DNA of 64,000 bases from Blastopirellula retiformator (GCF_007859755.1 NZ_SJPF01000005.1:310001-374000); one strand, 5' to 3'. Counted from the first letter of the stretch, positions 41,996 to 50,566 are shown. Translations and numbers: made by a program. Notes: generated by a model not told the origin, from the letters alone.

Positions 41996-43903
41996 ATGTT
42001 CCGGTTGCGCGTTTGGATGTTGTGGACCGTGGCGATTGTGATCGCCCCGCTGGCGCCAGCTTCGGCTCAATTTGGCGGCGGTGGTCTTGAGGACGGGTTT
42101 GGCGGTGGGTACGGCTATGTGCCGCCGGCGCCACAGCCGCAACTGCCCGCCGTGCAACTGGCGGCCGACTATGTCAACCAGCCGATGCCGCAGTTGGAAG
42201 AGCGCCGCGCCGTCGAAGCGATCTTACAAAAGCGGGTCCACTGCCAGTTTGTCGATACGCCGCTCGACGTGGCGCTGTCGCGAATCGGCGCCCAGGCGAA
42301 CGTGACGATGTTTGTGAACAACCGGGCGCTCGAAGACGTCGGTTTATCTACCGATACGCCGGTGACGTTCCAGGTCCGCAATACGCGGCTTCGCACGGCG
42401 CTGCAGTTGATGTTGCGCGAGATGGATCTTACGTTTCGCGTCGAGCCGGGCCGGATCGAAGTGACGACGCCGGAAGAGGCGGAGTCCGATTTGCGAACCG
42501 CCTACTATCCGTGCGATGATCTGCTGACTATCTACAATGGCAACCAACCTGACTTCGACCCACTGATTCAACTAGTCACCACCACCGTCGAACCGGAAGA
42601 CTGGGAAGAGTTGGGCGGTCCCGGTTCGGTTCAACCAGCCAATGGGGGCCTGGTCGTCTCGCAGATGGATCATGTCCATTACAAGGTGCGGCTGCTGTTG
42701 GCGGCGCTGCGGCAGGCCAGGGCTCTCTCGAGCGATAACTACGATCCAACGCCGATCGAAATGGGAAGCCAGCGGTTCTTTCGCGAGCAGACGCAAGCCC
42801 GACTGTCGGTTATCTATTCCGACTTCAACGTGCGCGATACGCCGCTGGAAAAGGTGGTGCAGATGCTGAGTCAGAGAACCGGCGTGCAGATTTTGATCAA
42901 CAACCGGTCGCTGGAGGACGTGGGCCTGTCGACCGACGTGCCGGTCACCGGCGACTGGCGCGAGACGACGGCGCTGACGGCGCTGGGAGACATTCTTACC
43001 GAGCTCGACCTGGCGCCGCAGTACTACGACGAGCTGTTGGTGATCACGACGCCGGAAGAGGCCGAACGCGAGCTGGTGCGGAAGGTCTATCCGATTCGCG
43101 ACTTCTTTGCGAAGGAGAGCTGGATGCCCGGCGGCGATCCGTTTGAGGGCGATTCGACCCAGCGACAAAAAGCGTCGCGGCATTATGTGGCCGACTACGA
43201 TTCGGTGATCCAGTTGCTGACGACGACGATCGAACCGGAATCGTGGGAAGAGTTGGGCGGACCAGGCGCCATCCAGCCGCTCGCCGAATCGGACGCGTTG
43301 GTGATCAGTACGGTCGAAGAGATCCACGCCAAGGTTGAGCAGCTATTGCGCGAGGTCCGAGCGGGCCGCATCGCCCCGGTTCCCTCTCCCGAAGAAACGA
43401 CCGGGTTGGGAAGTTACATGCCGCTGCCACTGCCGGTCAGCGATCAGACAGTTGATCGGACGCATCGTGTGGAAGGGGTCGATGATGGTCGCCGCCTGGC
43501 CCAAATCGCCCAAGATTTGCAGCAAGGGATCGCCCCAGGCTCGTGGGATGGGCAGAAGCGGTACATCGTCACGCTGGGAACCAATCAGCTAGTGGTGCGC
43601 CACAACGCCCAAGTGCAACGCGAAATCAGCGGCCAGCTGCGCCGCATCGCCCGGGAAAATGGCGCCGGGCAAACGGTACGAGCCAACCGTTATGACGAAC
43701 CGACCATCGCTCCTAGGACGACGCCACACGGAGGCGGCGGGTTCTTTCAAGCCGACGGCGCTAATTCCGCCGATCCCTTTGCCGCACCGCCGAACGCTGA
43801 TCCATTTGATGGCAGTCAAGACCCGTTTGGCAGTGGCGATCCGTTCGGAGGACCAGATAATCGTTTCGCCGGACCTGGTGACGACGATCCTTTTGGCTCC
43901 TGA
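41996..43903 (+). CDS. Exported protein with duplicated STN-like modules
   Basis: 635 residues with a signal peptide (1-23, ending 'PASAQ'). It contains two tandem modules, each an STN-like domain ('NNRALEDVGLSTDTPVT' near 105; 'NNRSLEDVGLSTDVPVT' near 303). Each is followed by a 'TTTVEPEDWEELGGPGS' / 'TTTIEPESWEELGGPGA' unit ending in a VH-KV-LL helix. A decayed third unit lies near 500-560 ('GIAPGSWDG'). The C-terminus is Asp/Pro/Phe/Gly-rich. STN domains elsewhere occur at the N-terminus of secretins and TonB receptors, but no secretin barrel is present. Function is unknown. Confidence 0.75.
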   Translation: MFRLRVWMLWTVAIVIAPLAPASAQFGGGGLEDGFGGGYGYVPPAPQPQLPAVQLAADYVNQPMPQLEERRAVEAILQKRVHCQFVDTPLDVALSRIGAQANVTMFVNNRALEDVGLSTDTPVTFQVRNTRLRTALQLMLREMDLTFRVEPGRIEVTTPEEAESDLRTAYYPCDDLLTIYNGNQPDFDPLIQLVTTTVEPEDWEELGGPGSVQPANGGLVVSQMDHVHYKVRLLLAALRQARALSSDNYDPTPIEMGSQRFFREQTQARLSVIYSDFNVRDTPLEKVVQMLSQRTGVQILINNRSLEDVGLSTDVPVTGDWRETTALTALGDILTELDLAPQYYDELLVITTPEEAERELVRKVYPIRDFFAKESWMPGGDPFEGDSTQRQKASRHYVADYDSVIQLLTTTIEPESWEELGGPGAIQPLAESDALVISTVEEIHAKVEQLLREVRAGRIAPVPSPEETTGLGSYMPLPLPVSDQTVDRTHRVEGVDDGRRLAQIAQDLQQGIAPGSWDGQKRYIVTLGTNQLVVRHNAQVQREISGQLRRIARENGAGQTVRANRYDEPTIAPRTTPHGGGGFFQADGANSADPFAAPPNADPFDGSQDPFGSGDPFGGPDNRFAGPGDDDPFGS

Positions 43904-43957
43904 CAACACTTGCTCCCACAAGCAAAGCCCTCTCGCCACGTGCTCGGAAGAAAACCT

Positions 43958-44773
43958 ATGCCCTCACGTCTGTTAATGCTGACGCTCTCGGCAATCGTTG
44001 CGTTTGTCTCTTGGACCCAGGCCTAAGAGCCGCCGGTGACGTTAGTCGACGGCTACTTTGATACCCTCAATCAACAGCAAGCGGCCGCCGAGGAGACGCA
44101 AAAAAAATTGCAGACGCCAGTCAGCTGCAACTTTTCGGTCTTCCCGCTGACCGAAGTGGCGAAATTTCTGGGAGAGAAAGCGGGAGTCGAGATCCGTATC
44201 GACAAGCGCTCGCTGGAAGATATGGGCCCGCTGATTTATCCGCTGGCGGACTTGCCGAAAAAGTTGAACTTTGCCACCGATCGAGACCCCGTCGGCGGCG
44301 CGCCGGCGGAACGTTCGCTGGACGAGTTGATCACGGCGGTGTCGCTGCCATCAACCGACGAGTCGGCGGAGCAGGAGAACTCGCTGCTCGGTTCGGCCGA
44401 TTGCCGGATGATCATCCAGACCGAAGCGGAACATCGCAAGCTGGTGCAGTTTCTGACAGCGCTGCGCAAGAGTCATAGCCAACTGCAACCAGGCACGCCA
44501 GGACGACGAACGATTGAGTATCGTCTGTTCGACTCCAACGGCGATCAGTTGTCGCCGAACCGACTCGGCGTCGTCGCGATTCGCCTGCAGGCCGAACTGC
44601 GGCAGTTGGACTGGGACGATAACGAACATTTCATCGTCGTCGACAAAGAGCTGGTGATCTCGCAAACCGACGCTGGCCACAAGGCGATTTACCGCAAACT
44701 CATCGAGTGGTGGATCACCGCCAAGACCGACGCGCCCCTCTTTCCGCCTGCCGAGCCGCAAGGTGCGAAGTAG
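43958..44773 (+). pseudogene. STN-like exported protein gene interrupted by a nonsense codon
   Basis: An ATG at 43958 starts a good 22-residue signal peptide (SRLLMLTLSAIVAFVSWTQA). The next codon is TAA (44024-44026). The frame then continues open for 249 codons in the same register. The downstream part has an STN-like segment ('VEIRIDKRSLEDMG') related to the preceding gene. A single substitution, for example CAA or GAA to TAA, explains this. A GTG at 44036 could restart translation without a signal peptide. Sequencing error cannot be excluded. Confidence 0.7.
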
Positions 44774-44863
44774 TTCCCTTCTTGCGTTTCTGGCGGCAAC
44801 CGGGGAGACTGGGCTTTTCGCTGTTTCTTTACTGCGGCGGCCTAGATTGCAAAGTCAAACCTC

Positions 44864-45751
44864 GTGAAGCTTGGGCCTACAGAAATCGTCGACACTTTCG
44901 CCGAGGCGTTCGGCATGCGGTATTGCCGCGTGATCGTCACGGCGCATGACCCCCATTGGTTAGACGCGGCGGTGCGCGAGCTGTGCGGCTATGGCACTTC
45001 GGTGATTGCCTGCGACGCCGAAGTGGGCGTCGACCAGTGGCTCTCCACCGACGAGTCGCCCGATGGACGCGTTGGCGCGGTCGTGCTGGCGTTCGGCTTT
45101 TCGACCGACGCCCTGGGCAAAGCGATCGCCAACCGGATCGGTCAGTGCGTAATGACTTGTCCCTCGACCGCGGTTTTCGATGGCATGCCGCAGGCGGAAG
45201 AGAAGGTACCGCTTGGCAAGCGGCTTCGCTTCTTTGGGGACGGCTTTCAAAAGAGCAAGGTGATCGCCGGGCGTCGCTATTGGCGGATCCCGGTGATGGA
45301 TGGCGAGTTTCTGTGCGAAGAGTCGCTCGGCGTCGCAAAAGGAGTCGCCGGCGGCAACATCTTGATCCAAGGCGCCACGCAACCGACGACGCTCGACGCT
45401 GCCCGGCGCGGCGTGGAAGCGATCCAGCAGGTGACCAACTCCATCACCCCGTTCCCCGGCGGCGTCGCCCGCAGCGGCAGCAAAGTGGGATCGAAGTACA
45501 AAGCGCTGAAGGCGTCGACCTCCGACCCGTACTGTCCGACGCTCCGCAGCCGCGTCGAATCGCAGGTAGTCGAAGGCGCGAGTTGCGTGCTGGAGATCGT
45601 CATTGACGGCACCACCGAAGCGTCCGTCGCCGCCGCCATGACCGCGGCAACCAACGCCGCCGCCGGCGAAGGCGTCCTGGCAATTTCAGCCGGCAACTAC
45701 GGCGGCAAACTCGGCAAGTTCCACTTCCATTTGCACCAGCTCCTAGCGTAG
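44864..45751 (+). CDS. ftr: Formylmethanofuran--tetrahydromethanopterin formyltransferase
   Basis: Transfers the formyl group between methanofuran-type carrier and tetrahydromethanopterin; in bacteria it works in formaldehyde oxidation with the Fhc complex. The 295-residue length and 'NRIGQCVMTCPSTAVFDG', 'GGNILIQGATQPTTLDAA' and 'SNKVGSKYKAL'-like ('SGSKVGSKYKALKAST') segments match Ftr/FhcD. The GTG at 44864 is the frame start with no strong ribosome-binding site. Other C1 genes are not in view. H4MPT-linked C1 genes are established in Planctomycetes. Confidence 0.9.
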   Translation: MKLGPTEIVDTFAEAFGMRYCRVIVTAHDPHWLDAAVRELCGYGTSVIACDAEVGVDQWLSTDESPDGRVGAVVLAFGFSTDALGKAIANRIGQCVMTCPSTAVFDGMPQAEEKVPLGKRLRFFGDGFQKSKVIAGRRYWRIPVMDGEFLCEESLGVAKGVAGGNILIQGATQPTTLDAARRGVEAIQQVTNSITPFPGGVARSGSKVGSKYKALKASTSDPYCPTLRSRVESQVVEGASCVLEIVIDGTTEASVAAAMTAATNAAAGEGVLAISAGNYGGKLGKFHFHLHQLLA

Positions 45752-45826
45752 GGCAGGCCATGCCTGCCGAGGGCAAACACCCCGAAAAAAAGCCGAGACC
45801 CGAAAGCGGCCAGAAGCCACCTCCGG

Positions 45827-45858
45827 CGTAGGGTCCGCTGTGCGGACCAGGAACCTGC
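45827..45858 (+). repeat. 32-bp repeat, left copy
   Basis: A 32-bp sequence beginning CGTAGGGTCCGCTGTGCGG. It is present inverted at 48075-48106 with 31 of 32 identical positions. It contains the hairpin GGTCCGC-TGT-GCGGACC. The two copies bracket the AAA ATPase gene and surrounding repeats. Confidence 0.85.
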
Positions 45859-45913
45859 CCACACGCAATTTTCTCTCACCGCGTGGCAACGCAAGTGAGC
45901 CGCGCATCGGTCC

Positions 45914-46005
45914 GTAGGCTGTGTCAAGACCCAGCAGATCTCACTCGCCGGTTGGCCATTCTCGGCGCTTCCGACCGCATTTTGCTGGGTCTCGACCCAG
46001 CCTAC
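45914..46005. repeat. Inverted repeat pair (BIME-like)
   Basis: 23 bp at 45914-45936 starting GTAGGCTG is inverted at 45983-46005 with 21 of 23 matches, separated by 46 bp. It could form a long cruciform or an RNA hairpin. Confidence 0.75.
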
Positions 46006-46204
46006 CCAGGACCTACGAAGCGTCAAAAAAGGCTTGCAAAAATGCCTGGCATTTCGTACACTACATCCCTCAAAGTTGCGGGCGTCTGATCAATCGCCCG
46101 CCGAGCCAAAATTCTTCGCGCCCTGCATGGCGGCAAGGCGAATTTTCCAAGCACGCAGGTCGCTGATAGCCCTCCCTGCGCGCTGAGCGAAGCAACTTCC
46201 CACC

Positions 46205-46313
46205 GGGCGCCACTGGCCTTCCGCCAGTGTTCTTCATGATCGAAGTGACGCGGTTGAAGTATGGAGCTGGATATCGATTCACGGAAGACACTGGCTGAAG
46301 GCCAGTGGCACCC
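46205..46313. repeat. Inverted repeat pair (BIME-like) upstream of the ATPase gene
   Basis: About 30 bp at 46205-46235 (starting GGGCGCCACTGG) is inverted, imperfectly, at 46284-46313 (ending CCAGTGGCACCC). Each arm itself contains a short dyad (CTGGCC..GGCCAG type). It ends 32 bp before the ATG of the AAA ATPase gene, so it is part of its leader. Confidence 0.75.
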
Positions 46314-46345
46314 AAATTTTGTTTTCACAAACCAAGGGAAATCTC

Positions 46346-47644
46346 ATGCGCCGAGCCCGAATTCAGAAGTTTCAAACCCGGATGCGTCAGTTGCGAAAGG
46401 AACTGCGAGCGAAGGAAACCGCCGAGCAACTCGCCGCCGACCGAACGAAAATCATCGAGCGGCTCGACGCGCTGACCACCGACGATTCCGCTTCCAAGGA
46501 TATCGACTTCTTCCGCAGCGATGTCGGCGGCGGTGATGAAGCGAAAGAGACGCATCGCACGCTCTCGACTGCCGAACTAATCGCCGAGCGAAAGCCGCAA
46601 GAGTGGCTCTTCCCGAATTTGCTCACCAAGAACGAACCGGCCGTGATCGTTGGGCCGAGCAAGACATTAAAGTCGTCGCTGGCGGTCGATCTCTGCGCGG
46701 CGCTCGCGACCGGCGGCAAGTTTTTGGGAGAGTTCGCCGCTGAAAAAGTGTTCCGCGTCGGTTTCGTCGGCGCCGACAACAAGCAATCGCAGCTCACCGA
46801 CTTGGCGGTGCGGTGGAGCGCCGCGCGCAAAGAAAACCCGTCGCTCGAAAACCTGCAGTGGTTCATGGCGGTCGAGGAGCCGGCGGCTCCGGAGAACCTG
46901 GAGAGCCTGCGTCAGTGGATCGAGAAGTTTGAACTAGAAGTGGTCGTGATCGATCCGCTGAAGCTCGGTTCCACCAACAAACGCAAGCAGGCCGAAGCAA
47001 TTCAAACGCTGGTGAAAACCATTTCGAAAGCCGGCGCCACGCCGATCCTCTGCGTGCAGACTCGCAAAGAAATGAAGCCGGGAAAACTCGATGCGTCGAT
47101 CCTGGCCGGCAGTCTCGACTTCGCCCAGCAATGGTTATTGGTGAATCGTCGCGAAGCGTTTGAGTCGGGTAGCGGAAAGCACAAACTCTGGCTCTCGATC
47201 GGCGGCTACGCCGGGCAAGGTGGCGAGTGGGGCGTCGATATCGACGAAGGCAAACTGACCGATGAGGGGGGCCGGCGGTGGAACGTCACTCTTCGGGAAG
47301 CGACCGAGATCGAAGCCGCCGCGAAGCAGGCGAAAGAAGACGTGAAGTTCGAAAAGCTGGAGTCCCAACTCCGCCGCGTCTTGATCGACGCTGGTGAAAA
47401 CGGCCTGTGCAAATACAACATCCGCAGCAACAGCGGCATGAGCGGCAGCAAATTCGGCCCGACCTGGGACCGGATGATGACCGCGGGGAAGATCGTCGAG
47501 ATGCCGAAAGAACCCCATTCGACGCTCAAGCGATATACGTTGCCGCCGGAGAACGAAAAAAATGAAAACGATCGGTCCAGTCCGCCAGTCGACGCCACGC
47601 ACGAAACACGAACCCGAGGCGCGAGCCGAGGAAATGCGGTGTGA
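46346..47644 (+). CDS. AAA family ATPase of the RepA/AAA_25 type
   Basis: A 432-residue RecA-fold ATPase like hexameric RepA/AAA_25 proteins found in plasmid, phage and island replication modules. The ATG at 46346 follows AAGGGAA. A charged helical N-terminus (1-45) precedes the ATPase with Walker A 'GPSKTLKSS' (103-111). Walker B is 'VVVIDPLKLGS' near 199, and 'PILCVQTRKEM' near 232 is sensor-like. A C-terminal winged-helix-like segment follows ('NGLCKYNIRSNSGM'). The last ~15 codons run into degenerate repeats, so the original C-terminus may have been altered. No primase or integrase is adjacent. Confidence 0.75.
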   Translation: MRRARIQKFQTRMRQLRKELRAKETAEQLAADRTKIIERLDALTTDDSASKDIDFFRSDVGGGDEAKETHRTLSTAELIAERKPQEWLFPNLLTKNEPAVIVGPSKTLKSSLAVDLCAALATGGKFLGEFAAEKVFRVGFVGADNKQSQLTDLAVRWSAARKENPSLENLQWFMAVEEPAAPENLESLRQWIEKFELEVVVIDPLKLGSTNKRKQAEAIQTLVKTISKAGATPILCVQTRKEMKPGKLDASILAGSLDFAQQWLLVNRREAFESGSGKHKLWLSIGGYAGQGGEWGVDIDEGKLTDEGGRRWNVTLREATEIEAAAKQAKEDVKFEKLESQLRRVLIDAGENGLCKYNIRSNSGMSGSKFGPTWDRMMTAGKIVEMPKEPHSTLKRYTLPPENEKNENDRSSPPVDATHETRTRGASRGNAV

Positions 47645-48145
47645 AGCCAAGCGAAACCATCGTAGCCCGACGCGCGAGCGAGGGAAATGCGGTCGGAAGA
47701 AAGGTCGAACACCGAGGCCACGGACGAGCCGGGAGAAGTGCGGTCAAAAAAAACGTGCGCTGCGGTCCAGTGTCGCACTTGCAAAAAGCCCCAACGGGGC
47801 GACCTAAAGTAGCCCTGGGTATTCGTTGGGTAATTAGATCGTTAGCCCTGAAGGGGCACGCTAAAAAAAGGCGCGGCGGTGGTCCAGTCCCGATCGACGT
47901 CGGCGAGCGAAAAAAATGCAAACCATCGGTCCAGTCCATCGCAGGATACGAACCGACATTCCGCGCCATTGTTAGATCGCCCCGGTGGGGCTGATGACGA
48001 TGCGGGCTGTTTGCCAATTCGGAAATTTTGAAGCTGGCGGTCCAGTTGGTGTTGTTTGCCAAACGGGCATTGGCGCAGGTTCTTGGTCCGCACAGCGGAC
48101 CCTACGGGGATGGGGGATCAAAAAACGTGCGGGCTGCGGTCCGGT
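47573..48145 (+). repeat. Array of degenerate CGGTCCAGT units
   Basis: The 9-mer CGGTCCAGT or a one-base variant occurs at 47573, 47762, 47880, 47927, 48038 and 48137. At least four copies follow a run of six to eight A and a GC-rich spacer, for example AAAAAACGTGCGGGCTG before the last. The spacing is irregular (47-189 bp). The first copy is inside the 3' end of the ATPase gene. Confidence 0.55.
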
Positions 48146-48278
48146 TTGTTGGCTTGCGGGCGGATTCCCTCGGCTTGCGCACTCGGGCTACGTGTTTGTC
48201 TGCTTTCGGCTTTTCTTTCCACATTCGCAGCTCGGCGGATACGGTCGACTTACCGTATCCGCCGGCTGCCGAGTTGCC
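47645..48278. other. Non-coding, repeat-rich region
   Basis: 634 bp without a supportable gene. Besides the CGGTCCAGT units it holds the hairpins GCCCCAACGGGGC (47787-47799) and GCCCCGGTGGGGC (47979-47991), an imperfect AGCCCTGAAGGGGC near 47844, two GCGAGC-GAGGGAAATGCGGT-like blocks near 47620 and 47680, and the right 32-bp repeat. It looks like a graveyard of small planctomycete dispersed repeats. Confidence 0.6.
48075..48106 (-). repeat. 32-bp repeat, right copy (inverted)
   Basis: The inverted partner of 45827-45858, identical at 31 of 32 positions. It is centred on GGTCCGC-ACA-GCGGACC (48085-48101). Confidence 0.85.
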
Positions 48279-48740
48279 TTATTCGACTTCGAAGATCGCT
48301 TCGACTTCGACGATCATGTTGCCGGGCAGGCCGCTGACGCCGATGGCGCTGCGGGCGGCGACGCCGTTGTCCGCGCCGAAGACTTCGGCCATCAGTTCGC
48401 TGAAGCCGTTGATCACGGCCGGGTGCGCGGCGAAGTCGTCGACGGCGTTGACCATGGCGAACGTTTTGACCAGACGCTTCACCTTGTCGAGGCTGCCGAG
48501 GTGGGCCTTGAGGGTCGAGAGCATCGCCAGGCCGGTTTGCCGGGCGGCGTCGTAGCCTGCCTGTTGATCGACGTCTTTGCCGATCTTGCCGGTGGAGAGG
48601 CTGCCGTCCATTTGCAGGGGGCCGTGACCCGAGATGTACGCCAGGCCGTCGTGGATCAGGACCGGCTTGTACAAGCCCATCGCTTTCGGAGCAGGGGGGA
48701 GTTCCAACTTCAGTTCGGCGATTTTGGCTTCAGCGCTCAT
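48279..48740 (-). CDS. RidA/YjgF/UK114 family protein
   Basis: RidA proteins hydrolyse reactive enamine/imine intermediates of amino-acid metabolism. The 153-residue product from the ATG at 48740 carries 'LAYISGHGPLQMDGSLSTGKIG' features early and 'GVAARSAIGVSGLPGNMIVE' at the end, with the conserved Arg in 'AARSAIGV' and an acidic 'VEVEAIFEV' C-terminus. It is longer than the classic ~128 residues, as in the YjgF-like subgroup. Substrate specificity is unknown. Confidence 0.88.
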   Translation of the reverse strand: MSAEAKIAELKLELPPAPKAMGLYKPVLIHDGLAYISGHGPLQMDGSLSTGKIGKDVDQQAGYDAARQTGLAMLSTLKAHLGSLDKVKRLVKTFAMVNAVDDFAAHPAVINGFSELMAEVFGADNGVAARSAIGVSGLPGNMIVEVEAIFEVE

Positions 48741-49021
48741 CGTCTTTGCTCGCTCAATAGTGATCGAAAATAGTTTGAGGGGAAGCCGGGAGTATAACAT
48801 TGCCGGCGATGGGCAGAAACGGGCCGCCAGCCGGGGTTTGCCGAAGCTGGGCGGTAGTTTGCGCGGGGCGCCGTGTGAGGGAAAACTGCCGTAGTTTTCG
48901 GAGCAAAATCAGCGACGGACATTGCGGCGATTCTTCACCTTGCTGGCTACGCAGGCTAGAATGCGACCTCCTCTGTAGCCGCATCCGTGCCCTCCATTTG
49001 TGAACCCTCGGGGATTGTTGA

Positions 49022-50566
49022 ATGAACGTATCGATCTTTTTGCGCCTTTGTTTGATGATGTTCATTCAGTTTTTCGTCTGGGGATCTTGGTACGTAACCG
49101 CCTACCTCTATTTAGGGAAGGTTGGCTTTGGCGGCCCCGAAATTGCCTGGACCTACTCGGTTGGTCCGATCGCGGCGATCATCTCGCCGTTTGTGGTCGG
49201 GATCTTCGCGGATCGCTTTTTTGCGACCGAGAGGGTGCTGGGGACGTTGCACATCGCAGGGGGACTGTTCATGTTTGCTGCGGCGACGGTGATGAACGTG
49301 GGAGATCCGGCGACGGCCGATCCAGCGGCTCTGCCGGCGCCCTGGCTGGTGAATCTGCTCTTCTTTGGTCACATGTTGTGCTACATGCCGACACTGTCGC
49401 TGACCAACACGTTGGCGCTGCATAACATGACCAACCCCGAGACCGAGTTCCCGCCGATTCGCGTGTTTGGCACGATCGGCTGGATCGTCGCCGGGGTGTT
49501 GGTCAGCTTTCAAGCTTGGGACGCGGCGATCAACCTGTTTTACCTGGCGGCGTTGGCGGGGATTATCATGGGCCTGTATTGCTTCTCGTTGCCGCATACG
49601 CCGCCGCCGGCGAAGGGGACCGAGCTGCGGATTGGCGCGCTGATCGGAATCGACGCGTGGGGCATGTTGAAGAACCGTTCGTTCCTCGTCTTTATTCTCA
49701 GCTCGTTTTTGATCTGCATTCCGCTGGCGTTCTACTACCAGTTGGCGGGCAAGTACGTCGACGCGTGCGGGATTCCCAACCCTGCTTTCAAGATGAGCTT
49801 CGGTCAGATGTCGGAAATCATCTTCATGATCTTGATGCCGCTCTTCTTCGCCCGGTTAGGAGTGAAGTGGATGTTGATCTTCGGCATGTTCGCCTGGGTT
49901 GTGCGTTATGGTCTGTTTGCGGGCGCTTCGTTTGACGGGACGTTCTGGATGGTGATTGTCGGCGTGGCGCTGCACGGCATCTGCTACGACTTCTTCTTCG
50001 TCACCGGTCAGATTTATACCGACAAAGCGGCGAAGCCGGCGATTCGAGGACAGGCCCAAGGCTTGTTGGTGTTGTTTACTCTGGGCTTGGGAATGTTCGT
50101 CGGCGCCCAGATTGGCGGCCAGGTAGAGAGCGCGTTGACCGCTCCGGCCGAGCAGAAGGATGAACTGTTGGCCAATGCCGCCAAGATTGAAACTGGCATG
50201 AAGTCGTTGGCAATCGCCGAGAGCGCCGCGACGCAGGTCGCCGCTCAGGCGGGCACGTTGGCCCATGAAGTCGCGCCAACCACGATGACCGTTGAAATCG
50301 GCGGGGACGTCACGCCGTTCGACGCGACTTTCTCGACCTCAGACGGGCAAGAGAAGCTGCAGGGCGAAATCGCGGAGATTGGAACGAAGCTCGACGAAGC
50401 TCGCCAAGAACGTTCGAAACTGCTGTTGCAAACCTTGAATTGGTTCTGGGTGTGGGCGATTCCGTGCATCTTCGCCGGGTTGATCATGGTGATGTTCGGG
50501 TTAATCTTCAAGGATGTGCCGGCGACGCCCAAGGAAGAGGAAGAGTCGGCCCCGGCGGCCCATTAA
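49022..50566 (+). CDS. MFS transporter, nucleoside:H+ symporter-like (NupG type)
   Basis: A 514-residue, 12-helix inner-membrane protein. The start 'RLCLMMFIQFFVWGSWYVTA' and 'FGTIGWIVAGVLVSF' near 150 match the nucleoside permease (NupG/XapB) branch. It has an unusual ~100-residue hydrophilic Ala/Glu/Thr-rich insert (about 368-473) before the last membrane segment. Nucleoside uptake is the family guess. The ATG at 49022 has only a weak upstream GGGGA. Confidence 0.82.
   Translation: MNVSIFLRLCLMMFIQFFVWGSWYVTAYLYLGKVGFGGPEIAWTYSVGPIAAIISPFVVGIFADRFFATERVLGTLHIAGGLFMFAAATVMNVGDPATADPAALPAPWLVNLLFFGHMLCYMPTLSLTNTLALHNMTNPETEFPPIRVFGTIGWIVAGVLVSFQAWDAAINLFYLAALAGIIMGLYCFSLPHTPPPAKGTELRIGALIGIDAWGMLKNRSFLVFILSSFLICIPLAFYYQLAGKYVDACGIPNPAFKMSFGQMSEIIFMILMPLFFARLGVKWMLIFGMFAWVVRYGLFAGASFDGTFWMVIVGVALHGICYDFFFVTGQIYTDKAAKPAIRGQAQGLLVLFTLGLGMFVGAQIGGQVESALTAPAEQKDELLANAAKIETGMKSLAIAESAATQVAAQAGTLAHEVAPTTMTVEIGGDVTPFDATFSTSDGQEKLQGEIAEIGTKLDEARQERSKLLLQTLNWFWVWAIPCIFAGLIMVMFGLIFKDVPATPKEEEESAPAAH

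Larger units (their letters stand above)
45752..46345. other. REP-like repeat cluster downstream of ftr
   Basis: 594 bp without a gene, made largely of inverted repeats: GGCAGGC/GCCTGCC at 45752-45768, a GGTCCGC/GCGGACC hairpin at 45832-45848, a 23-bp inverted pair at 45914-45936 and 45983-46005, and a ~30-bp pair at 46205-46313. These resemble REP/BIME elements. Short open frames across it look non-coding. Confidence 0.65.

Noticed and set aside
46023-46328. Small open frames on both strands in the region after ftr
   Set aside because: They are built from inverted-repeat DNA, lack ribosome-binding sites and have no protein-like composition.
45827-48106. A complete insertion sequence or integrated plasmid
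   Set aside because: No transposase, integrase, target duplication or second replication gene is visible. Only an inverted repeat pair and one ATPase gene can be supported.
47573-48145. A CRISPR array
   Set aside because: The units are only ~9 bp conserved, irregularly spaced, and no cas gene is present.
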